DNA from: Streptosporangium subroseum
GTDB taxonomy: Bacteria > Actinomycetota > Actinomycetes > Streptosporangiales > Streptosporangiaceae
DNA length: 64,000 bases
NCBI RefSeq assembly: GCF_900188345.1
Contig: NZ_FZOD01000003.1
Location: forward strand, 124,001 to 188,000
Direction of reading: 5' to 3'
In this document: one piece after another, positions 57,772-64,000 of the stretch
Position numbering within the stretch: position 1 is the first letter of the stretch
How the letters are laid out: the number at the start of each line of letters is the position of its first letter
Made by a program: the position numbers and the translations under genes
The notes under the pieces: model-generated
Seen by the model: only the letters and a program-made list of their open reading frames with translations
What the model was told of the DNA's origin: nothing
Database searches by the model: none

Positions 57772-59069
57772 GCCGACAGTCGCACGTCCCTGAAGGACTC
57801 CAGGGCCCGGTCGATGGCGGACACGCCCTCTCCCAGCTCGTCAGGAGTGACCGAGAGCGCCGGACGGAGCCGCACCGACCGCTCGCCACACGGCAGGACG
57901 AGCACCCCCTCGTTCTCCCTGAGGGAGGCCACCAGGAGATCGCGCTCCGCCGGGTCCGGCAGGTCGAAGGCGCACATCAGCCCGCGCCCGCGGGCGTTCT
58001 CGACCAGGTCGGGGAAGCGCGCCTGGACCTTCAGCAGCGCGGTGAGAAGCTCGCCGCCGAGCTCCCCGGCACGCGGGATCAGGCCGTCGCGCTCCACGAT
58101 CTCCAGCATCCGCCGGGAGCGGACCATGTCGACCAGCCCGCCGCCCCAGGTCGAGTTGATCCTGCCGCTGACCTGGAACACGTTGTCGGGCACCAGGTCG
58201 ACCCTGCGGCCCGCCATGATCCCACCCACCTGGACCTTCTTCGCGAAGGCCACGATGTCGGGGCGCACGCCCAGCTGCTGGTACGCCCAGGGAGTGCCGG
58301 TGATCCCGGCTCCGGTCTGCACCTCGTCCATGACCAGGAGCGCGTCGTGCTCGTGGCAGAGCCGCTCCATCGCCAGCAGGAACTCGGCTCGCAGGTGGTT
58401 GTCGCCGCCCTCGCCCTGGATGGGTTCGGCGATGAAGCAGGCGATGTCGTGCGGGTGCCGCTCGAAAGCCGCCCGTGCCTGGGCCAGGGCCCGCTCCTCG
58501 GCCGCCTCGACGTCACCGAGGTGGATCCCCGGCACCTCGATCCGAGGCCAGTCGAACTTCGGGAAACGGTCGGTCTTGACCGGGTCGGTGTTGGTCAGCG
58601 AGAGGGTGTAGCCGCTGCGCCCGTGGAAGGCGCGGGTGAGGTGGAGCACCTTGGTGCCCAGCTCCGGGGATCGCCCGTTCGCCTCGTTGTGGCGGCTCTT
58701 CCAGTCGAAGGCGCACTTCAGCGCGTTCTCCACGGCGAGCGCACCGCCTTCCACAAAAAACAGGTGCGGCAGCTCGGGGTCGCCGAGGACACGGGTGAAC
58801 GTCTCGATGAAGTCGGCGAGGTGGCTGGTGTAGAGATCGGAGTTGGCGGGCTTGTTCGCGGCGATCCTGCCGAGCATGGCCAGGAAGTCCGGATCATCGT
58901 CGAACGGGTTCACGCCCAGGGGCGCCGAGGCGAAGAAGGTGTAGAAGTCCAGGTAGCTCCGGCCGGTGCGGGCGTCGACGAGCCGGGAGCCCCTGCTCCG
59001 TTCGAGGTCCAGCACCAGCCGGTAACCGTCGACGAGCAGATGACGAGCGAGACAGCCGTGTACATCCAT
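57768..59069 (-). CDS. lat: L-lysine 6-aminotransferase
   Basis: This is a 433-residue class III PLP aminotransferase. It matches lysine 6-aminotransferase by the start (VDGYRLVLDLERSRGSRLVDARTG), LYTSHLADFIETF, FFVEGGALAVENALK and FAEPIQGEGG-like (CFIAEPIQGEGGDNH) segments; the PLP lysine is in VAFAKKVQVGG. It converts L-lysine and 2-oxoglutarate to 1-piperideine-6-carboxylate and glutamate, feeding alpha-aminoadipate or pipecolate pathways. No partner dehydrogenase is adjacent. The NRPS region is more than 14 kb away, so a role there is speculative. Confidence 0.9.
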   Translation of the reverse strand: MDVHGCLARHLLVDGYRLVLDLERSRGSRLVDARTGRSYLDFYTFFASAPLGVNPFDDDPDFLAMLGRIAANKPANSDLYTSHLADFIETFTRVLGDPELPHLFFVEGGALAVENALKCAFDWKSRHNEANGRSPELGTKVLHLTRAFHGRSGYTLSLTNTDPVKTDRFPKFDWPRIEVPGIHLGDVEAAEERALAQARAAFERHPHDIACFIAEPIQGEGGDNHLRAEFLLAMERLCHEHDALLVMDEVQTGAGITGTPWAYQQLGVRPDIVAFAKKVQVGGIMAGRRVDLVPDNVFQVSGRINSTWGGGLVDMVRSRRMLEIVERDGLIPRAGELGGELLTALLKVQARFPDLVENARGRGLMCAFDLPDPAERDLLVASLRENEGVLVLPCGERSVRLRPALSVTPDELGEGVSAIDRALESFRDVRLSA

Positions 59070-59170
59070 GTCCCCTCCACGTTGACCTGAACAGATGATC
59101 CCCCGTTCATGACGCGTCTATACGGAAATCTTACGCAGACATCCCGGTCTCTGTGAAGATTATCCGGCCG

Positions 59171-59722
59171 TCAAGCGGGATGAGGTCTTCCCGAAGGGCC
59201 GTAGGAACCGATTCCCCTCACCCTGAACGCCAGTGCCAGCAGGGAGATCCCGTACACGAGCGCCATGGCGCCGATGAGCCAGGCGATGGCCAGCGCGCCC
59301 GTGGCGGGCCAGAGGAACAGCAGGATGCCGAACAGCACCGCCAGCACGCCGCTGATGATGAACATCCACTCTCCCTCCACGGCCCTGCGGAGCATGATCG
59401 CCGCGACGACCTCCAGGATGCCGACGACAACGGCCCAGGTCGCGATGAGAAGCAGCAGGATGAGCGCGGTGATCCCCGGCCAGAACAGGACCAGAAGACC
59501 GATCAGGATGCTGCCGACGCCAGAAAAGATCGTCCAGCCCCGAGAACCTCCCCTGCCCGAGCTGAACAGCTCGAAGATGCCGTTGACGATGGCGTACGCG
59601 CCGAAGACGGCGACCAGGACGAAGAGCGTGATGCCCGGCCAGACGATCGCCACCAGACCGAACAGGATCGCGCACACGCCACGAATCAGGTACACCCACC
59701 AGGTATGAGCCAGCTCTTCCAT
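59171..59722 (-). CDS. HdeD-family acid-resistance membrane protein
   Basis: This is a 183-residue protein with six hydrophobic helices; GVCAILFGLVAIVWPGITLFVLVAVFGAYAIVNGIFELF repeats its own pattern two more times (IFSGVGSILIGLLVLFWPGITALILL; ISGVLAVLFGILLFLWPATG). This pseudo-repeat is typical of the HdeD/DUF308 family of small membrane proteins linked to acid or envelope stress. The mechanism is not known. It is divergent from the M20 hydrolase. Confidence 0.9.
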   Translation of the reverse strand: MEELAHTWWVYLIRGVCAILFGLVAIVWPGITLFVLVAVFGAYAIVNGIFELFSSGRGGSRGWTIFSGVGSILIGLLVLFWPGITALILLLLIATWAVVVGILEVVAAIMLRRAVEGEWMFIISGVLAVLFGILLFLWPATGALAIAWLIGAMALVYGISLLALAFRVRGIGSYGPSGRPHPA

Positions 59723-59845
59723 GTTCCCTCCCCATGTGCTCGATTCCTTTCCGGAAGATCACCACTCTGAGACCACAATTCGGTTAAATCAGAGCTACCG
59801 TCCGTTTCAGGACATATAGCCGTTAGATCGCCAGGAGGATGCCCG

Positions 59846-61045
59846 GTGTCCCTTCACGAGTCCGCCATCGACATGCGGGACGAGCTTGTCCGCCTCCGTC
59901 ACGCCCTGCACCGGGAGCCCGAGCTGGGTCTCGACCTGCCGCGCACCCAGGAGAAGGTGCTGGAGGCGCTCGCCGGTCTCCCCCTGGAGGTACGGCTCGG
60001 CGACGGGCTGAGCTCGATCACCGCGGTGCTGCGAGGCTCCCAGCCGGGTCCGACCGTGCTGCTCCGGGGCGACATGGACGCCCTGCCGGTCTCCGAGCGC
60101 AGCGGCGCGGCGGTCACCTCGCAGGTGGACGGCCGGATGCACGCGTGCGGCCACGATCTGCACACCACCATGCTGACCGGGGCGGCACATCTGCTGGCGG
60201 CCAGGCGTGACCGGCTCGCCGGAAACGTGCTCTTCATGTTCCAGCCGGGCGAGGAGGGTCAGGGCGGCGCGAAGATCATGATTGACGAGGGCCTACTGGA
60301 CGCGACGGGCGAGCGCCCGGTCGCGGCCTACGCCCTGCACGTGATCAGCTCGGTGATTCCCCAGGGAATGTTCGTCACCAAGGGCGGGCCGATGATGGCC
60401 GCCGCCGACAAGCTCATCGTGACCGTGCGCGGCGCCGGCGGACACGGCTCGTCGCCGCACCGCGCCAACGACCCGATCCCCGCCGCCTGCGAGATGGTCA
60501 CCGCGCTGCAGACCATGGTGACGCGGGGGTTCGACGTGTTCGACCCGGTGGTCGTCACCGTCGGGAGTTTCCACGCGGGCACCGCCGACAACATCATCCC
60601 GGAGGAGGCCCGGTTCGAGGCGACGATCCGGTCGTTCTCCGCCGCCGCGCACGCGCGGATCCAGGAGCGGGCGGTGACCCTGGTGAAGGGCATCGCGGCG
60701 GCCCACGGGCTGGAGGTGGACGCCGACTACGACGTGAACTACCCGGTCACGGTCAACAACCCCACCGAGGCCGACTTCGTGGGCTCGACCGTCCGCGAGG
60801 TGTACGGCGAGCACCGGTTCCTCACGGCCCCCCAGCCGTTCACCGGCTCGGAGGACTTCTCCTTCGTCTGCGACCAGGTGCCTTCGGCGTTCGTGGCGCT
60901 CGGCGCGTGCCCGGCGGACGCCGATCCGGGCAAGGCCGCCTACAACCACGCCCCGGAGGCATCGTTCGACAACGCGGTGCTTCCCGACGGCGCCGCGCTC
61001 CTCGCGGAACTCGCGATGCGCCGCCTCGAACGCGTCGCCGTCTGA
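59846..61045 (+). CDS. M20-family amidohydrolase
   Basis: This is a 399-residue metallo-hydrolase. Motifs: LLRGDMDALP (metal ligand Asp and catalytic Asp), ACGHDLHTTML (metal His), FQPGEEGQGGAKIM (catalytic Glu), and HVISSVIPQG, all in the order of M20D peptidase/hippurate hydrolase-like enzymes. It hydrolyses N-acyl amino acids or small amides in the cytoplasm; the substrate is not defined. The GTG start follows AGGAGG at a spacing of 7-8 bases. The 3' end is the first unit of a ~45-bp repeat. Confidence 0.9.
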   Translation: MSLHESAIDMRDELVRLRHALHREPELGLDLPRTQEKVLEALAGLPLEVRLGDGLSSITAVLRGSQPGPTVLLRGDMDALPVSERSGAAVTSQVDGRMHACGHDLHTTMLTGAAHLLAARRDRLAGNVLFMFQPGEEGQGGAKIMIDEGLLDATGERPVAAYALHVISSVIPQGMFVTKGGPMMAAADKLIVTVRGAGGHGSSPHRANDPIPAACEMVTALQTMVTRGFDVFDPVVVTVGSFHAGTADNIIPEEARFEATIRSFSAAAHARIQERAVTLVKGIAAAHGLEVDADYDVNYPVTVNNPTEADFVGSTVREVYGEHRFLTAPQPFTGSEDFSFVCDQVPSAFVALGACPADADPGKAAYNHAPEASFDNAVLPDGAALLAELAMRRLERVAV

Positions 61046-61183
61046 CCGGACCTGAGCTCGCGACGCGCCACCCCGGACGCGTCGCCGTCCGGCCGGAGCT
61101 CGCGGCGCCGTCCCGGACGTGGTGCGCGCGGACCTTCCCGGAGCTCGCGGCGCGCCGTCTCGGACGCGTCGCGAGCCGACCGG
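61007..61183 (+). repeat. 42-47-bp degenerate repeat at the 3' end of the M20 gene
   Basis: Four units begin at 61007, 61054, 61096 and 61141. The shared core is GARCTCGCGRYGCGCC followed by GGACGCGTCGCCGTC and CCGRCCGG. The first unit is the last twelve or so codons of the M20 gene plus its stop. Confidence 0.7.
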
Positions 61184-61196
61184 CCCCGTCGGCGCA

Positions 61197-61871
61197 CTAC
61201 GTCGCCGCGTACACCACCAGGGACACCGCGACGTACTGGGCCACGTAGGCGGCGACGGTGAAGGCGTGGAAGACCTCGTGGAAGCCGAACCAGCGCGGAG
61301 AGGGGTCGGGGCGGCGCAGGCCGTACACGACTCCGCCCGCCGTGTAGAGCAGCCCGCCCGCCAGGAGCAGAACCACCGCGACCGCTCCCGCGCCCTCCAC
61401 CAGTTGGGGCAGCACGAAGACGGCCGTCCAGCCGAGGCCGATGTAGAGCGCGGTCGACAGCCAGCGGGGCGCGCCGATCCACAGCACCCGGAACAGCACC
61501 CCGGCGATCGCGCCGGTCCAGATCACCCCGAGCACCACCGCACTGGCCGGCCCGTCCAGGGCGAGCAGCGCGAACGGGGTGTAGGTGCCCGCGATGATCA
61601 GGTAGATGTTGGCGTGGTCGAGGCGGCGCAGCACCTCCGCGAGGCGCGGGGAGAGCGTGCCGCGGTGATAGGTGGCCGAGACGCCGAAGAGCAGGCCCGA
61701 GGTGATCGCGTAGATCGCGGCGGCCAGCCGTGCCTGCGGGACGGGCCCCAGCGCGACGAGGACGAACCCCGCGACGAGCGCGAGGGGAAGGGCCGCGGCA
61801 TGCAGCCAGCCGCGGAGGCGAGGCTTGATGGGCTCCGGGAGGGCGAGTCTTTCGGTGCCGATCGTGGTCAT
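61197..61871 (-). CDS. Hemolysin III family (PAQR-fold) membrane protein
   Basis: This is a 224-residue protein with seven helices. Signatures are SATYHRGTLSP (conserved Ser/His), LDHANIYLIIAGTYTP (conserved Asp/His) and WFGFHEVFHAFTVAAYVAQY (HxxxH), the pattern of hemolysin III/TrhA in the PAQR superfamily. It is thought to act on membrane lipids or energetics rather than as a toxin. The gene lies downstream of the penicillin-binding protein on the same strand; a 58-bp repeat region separates them. Confidence 0.9.
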   Translation of the reverse strand: MTTIGTERLALPEPIKPRLRGWLHAAALPLALVAGFVLVALGPVPQARLAAAIYAITSGLLFGVSATYHRGTLSPRLAEVLRRLDHANIYLIIAGTYTPFALLALDGPASAVVLGVIWTGAIAGVLFRVLWIGAPRWLSTALYIGLGWTAVFVLPQLVEGAGAVAVVLLLAGGLLYTAGGVVYGLRRPDPSPRWFGFHEVFHAFTVAAYVAQYVAVSLVVYAAT

Positions 61872-61932
61872 AAACCTACGGTACCGTAAGTTACGTCACC
61901 GTAGGTTGTGATCTGCCATACACGGACACCGG

Positions 61933-62103
61933 GCTTCCCGGACGGGAGGAAGCACGTTCGGCTCCGGGACGCGCCTGTGTGGCCGGTGACGGCTTCCGGG
62001 AGGAAGGGACGAGTTCGGGCTCCGGGAGGCGCTCGCGTGGCCGGTGACGGCTTCCCGGAGGGGGACGGCGTCCTGCTCCGGAACGGGTCGGCGTGGCCGG
62101 CGA
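61933..62103 (-). repeat. ~58-bp repeat downstream of the penicillin-binding protein gene
   Basis: Three units begin at 61933, 61992 and 62050 (plus-strand coordinates), each with GCTTCC(C)GG, a GGCTCCGG-like core and ending GTGGCCGGYGAC. The array lies in the interval between the PBP stop and the hemolysin III start. Confidence 0.7.
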
Positions 62104-62137
62104 CCTCCGGGCGTGGCCGCGCGCGAAAGCCAGAGGG

Positions 62138-63667
62138 CTAGAGCGCCCGCAGGAAGCGCGCGGCGATGGGGACGGCCGCCTGCGCGCCGCTTCCGCCGTT
62201 CTTCACAAAGACGGCGAAGGCCAGCTTTCCCCGGTAGCCGATGAACCAGGCGTGCGTCTCCTGCCCGTTCACCTCGGCGGTCCCCGTCTTGCCCGCCGTA
62301 CCGGCGGGAAGGTTGGCGGAGGAGGCGGTGCCGCTCGACACGACCTCCCGCATCATCGTGCGCAGGCCCGCGGCCACCCCGGGCGGCAGGGCGACCGTGT
62401 CCTCCGGCTCCGCGGCACGTTTCATCATGGACGGCTGGTGCCAGGATCCGTTCTGTACGGCCGCCGCGGCCAGGGCCATGCAGAGCGGGCTGGCCACCAC
62501 CGAGTTCTGGCCGATGGCGTCGGAGCGGAGGTCGTCGACGTCTCCGTGGGGTTCGATCCTGCCGCAGACCCCCGGGCCCTTGATGTCCTGGTTGAATCCG
62601 AACAGCTCGGCGGCTTTCACCAGGCCGCCGGCCGAGAGCCTCAGGATCGACTGCTCGACGAAGGTCGTGTTGCAGGAGACCGCGAAGGCGCCGGCCAACG
62701 TGATGGTTCCGGGGGCGGCGTCCCCTCCGGCGTTCCGGATCGACTGGCCGTTCGGAGGGGTGTAGGTCGCGGGGCACCGTACCGGTGAGTCCGCGCTCAG
62801 GCCGGCGGAGAGCAGGGCGGCGGCGGTGATCACCTTGAACGTCGAGCCCGGGGGGTAGTAGCCGCGGAAGGCGCCCTCCCCGCCCAGCCGGTCGGCGACC
62901 GCGAGCACCTGGCCGGTGTCGGCCTGGATCGCCACGATCGCCGCCGGCCTGTCCACGCCGTCCAGCGCGCGGGCCGCCGCGGCCTGGATCGGCCGGGAGA
63001 AGGTGGTCTTGATCTGCTTGGCGTTCGGCGGCGGGAACGTCACCAACTCCTCGGTCCTCCCGTCCGCCGCGACGGCTTCCAGGACGTAGCCGCTCTCGGT
63101 CGCCCCCACGTCGGCGTTGAGCCCGCCGAGATAGTCCTCGGCCCCGCTGTCGCGCGGGAACCGCACGCCGGAACGGGTGACCAGCTCGACCCCCGGCGCC
63201 GGAACCTCCCTGAACCGGAGCCGCCCGCCGTCCTTGAGCGCCGGGTGCAGCGTCTCCGGCGTCCAGAGCACCTTCCACCTGCCGTCCCGCAGGGCCAGGC
63301 GCAGCGTCGAGGCGAACGCCCAGTTCCCGAGGTCCTTGATCCCCCTGACTCCCTGGAACGGCAGCTCCGCCCGCTCGCCCTGCCGCTTCAGCGTGCCGGG
63401 GGTGAGCGTGAGCGACTCGATGTCCAGATCGCGGCTGAAGGCGAGGTGCCGCTCGACGAAGTCGGAGGGGGCGTCGGCGACCAGGCGGCTCATCGTGGAG
63501 ATGTCGCTGTCCTGCCAGGCACTCAGGTAGGCCTCGGCCGTCTCCTCGGGACCGGCCGCCGCCGGAGAGCCCGGTTCCGGCCCGGTGGGCCGTACCAGAA
63601 CGTAGACGCCCGCCCCGCTGACAAGGAGCACGACGATGATGAGCACGAGGACCGCTCGACTACGCAT
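62138..63667 (-). CDS. Class B penicillin-binding protein with MecA_N-type N-domain
   Basis: This is a 509-residue protein from the ATG at 63667 (GGGAGAAACC ribosome site); a longer frame reaches 63721. It has an N-terminal signal anchor (AVLVLIIVVLLVSGAGVYVLV), a MecA_N/NTF2-like domain (about 40-160), a dimerisation region and the transpeptidase: SxxK as GSTFKVI, SxN as SCN, and KTG as GKTGTAEV. All three catalytic motifs are intact. It crosslinks peptidoglycan and, by domain type, is of the low-affinity PBP class found in many actinomycetes. It is divergent from a spermidine synthase-like gene. Confidence 0.92.
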   Translation of the reverse strand: MRSRAVLVLIIVVLLVSGAGVYVLVRPTGPEPGSPAAAGPEETAEAYLSAWQDSDISTMSRLVADAPSDFVERHLAFSRDLDIESLTLTPGTLKRQGERAELPFQGVRGIKDLGNWAFASTLRLALRDGRWKVLWTPETLHPALKDGGRLRFREVPAPGVELVTRSGVRFPRDSGAEDYLGGLNADVGATESGYVLEAVAADGRTEELVTFPPPNAKQIKTTFSRPIQAAAARALDGVDRPAAIVAIQADTGQVLAVADRLGGEGAFRGYYPPGSTFKVITAAALLSAGLSADSPVRCPATYTPPNGQSIRNAGGDAAPGTITLAGAFAVSCNTTFVEQSILRLSAGGLVKAAELFGFNQDIKGPGVCGRIEPHGDVDDLRSDAIGQNSVVASPLCMALAAAAVQNGSWHQPSMMKRAAEPEDTVALPPGVAAGLRTMMREVVSSGTASSANLPAGTAGKTGTAEVNGQETHAWFIGYRGKLAFAVFVKNGGSGAQAAVPIAARFLRAL

Positions 63668-63726
63668 ACGGTTTCTCCCATGGATTTCTCCCCGGGTGTA
63701 TATCAGACGAAAGAGGCTCAAATCTG

Positions 63727-64000
63727 ATGGTCAGGCGGGAATTGAAGGGGCCGATGCCGGGCCGTTATCCGGTCACCTTCGGCGAGGTCGACCTTCTACA
63801 GGACCTGGACCGTTCCTCCGGCTGGGTGATCTCCAAGGACGGCGTCCCGCAGTCCTACGTGGACCTGGACGACGCCACCTACCTCGACTTCGAATACGTC
63901 CAGCTGATGGCCGTCGTGATCGACCTTCTCGGCGAGGGCCCGCTGGACGCCGTGCACGTGGGCGGCTGCGCCTGCACCCTGCCCCGCTACGTCGCGGCGA
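63727..64000 (+). CDS. Spermidine synthase-like protein (5' part)
   Basis: 91 codons are present before the window ends. The start reads MVRRELKGPMPGRYPVTFGEVDLL, and YVDLDDATYLDFEYVQLMAVVIDLL with VHVGGCACTLPRYVAA, which matches the N-terminus and first glycine-rich methyltransferase motif of spermidine synthase-like proteins. The ATG at 63727 sits 59 bases from the divergent PBP start. The true substrate cannot be told from this part. Confidence 0.75.
   Translation, partial: MVRRELKGPMPGRYPVTFGEVDLLQDLDRSSGWVISKDGVPQSYVDLDDATYLDFEYVQLMAVVIDLLGEGPLDAVHVGGCACTLPRYVAA

Noticed and set aside
16503..62103. CRISPR arrays
   Set aside because: The repeats lack unique spacers and have no cas genes; units are contiguous.

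Overview
The window is high-GC DNA with GTG/TTG starts, ATGA and GTGA gene overlaps, SARP, MocR and GntR-like regulators, Pro/Thr-tailed Ser/Thr kinases and lipoproteins. This is an actinomycete chromosome. The gene mix (oligoribonuclease followed by tRNA-His, DUF427, DUF4184, lysine 6-aminotransferase, CelD/FemAB-like acyltransferases) suggests Streptosporangiaceae (Streptosporangium or Nonomuraea type), but the family is an inference.

1-8.4 kb: a phosphotransferase cut by the window edge is coupled to a large XRE/TPR regulator. Divergent from it are a small protein and a 31-residue peptide gene, then DUF427, two STAS proteins, a lipoprotein, a second copy of the 31-residue peptide, an APC permease, a small lipoprotein and an IS30-like transposase remnant. 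8.4-20.4 kb: GT4, PIG-L deacetylase, UPF0104 flippase-like protein, a 1,127-residue SARP/ATPase regulator, a secreted protein, a VTT membrane protein behind a possible iron box, a D,D-carboxypeptidase, a SpoU methyltransferase and a DUF4184 protein. 20.9-24.6 kb: a substrate-binding/VWA protein and an ECF sigma factor fused to a zinc-type anti-sigma segment and an extracellular domain.

24.7-47.4 kb is the accessory core. Two paralogous CelD/FemAB-like acyltransferases flank it. Between them lie two GT2 enzymes, a polysaccharide deacetylase and a large membrane protein (a surface glycan unit), a 29-residue peptide ORF, and a two-gene NRPS: A-PCP-C-A-PCP and C-A-PCP-TE-MFS. The second NRPS carries its own exporter and a thioesterase with Cys in place of the catalytic Ser. 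A membrane-anchored GH39-like hydrolase and a phosphotransferase follow. The predicted product is a tripeptide; nothing in the cluster identifies it.

47.5-57.2 kb: a MocR/PNPOx divergent pair, then two membrane Ser/Thr kinases, a pseudokinase and a DUF2510 membrane protein in a row, then orn and tRNA-His with a textbook terminator. 57.3-64 kb: a small LuxR-type regulator, lysine 6-aminotransferase, an HdeD-like membrane protein, an M20 hydrolase, a hemolysin-III-type protein, a MecA_N-type PBP, and the start of a spermidine synthase-like protein.

A recurring pattern is short tandem repeats that begin inside the last codons of a gene and run past the stop codon. It is clearest after the VTT protein (36 bp, seven units) and also seen after the deacetylase, the LuxR regulator and the M20 hydrolase. 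Several proteins also carry repeat-expanded linkers.
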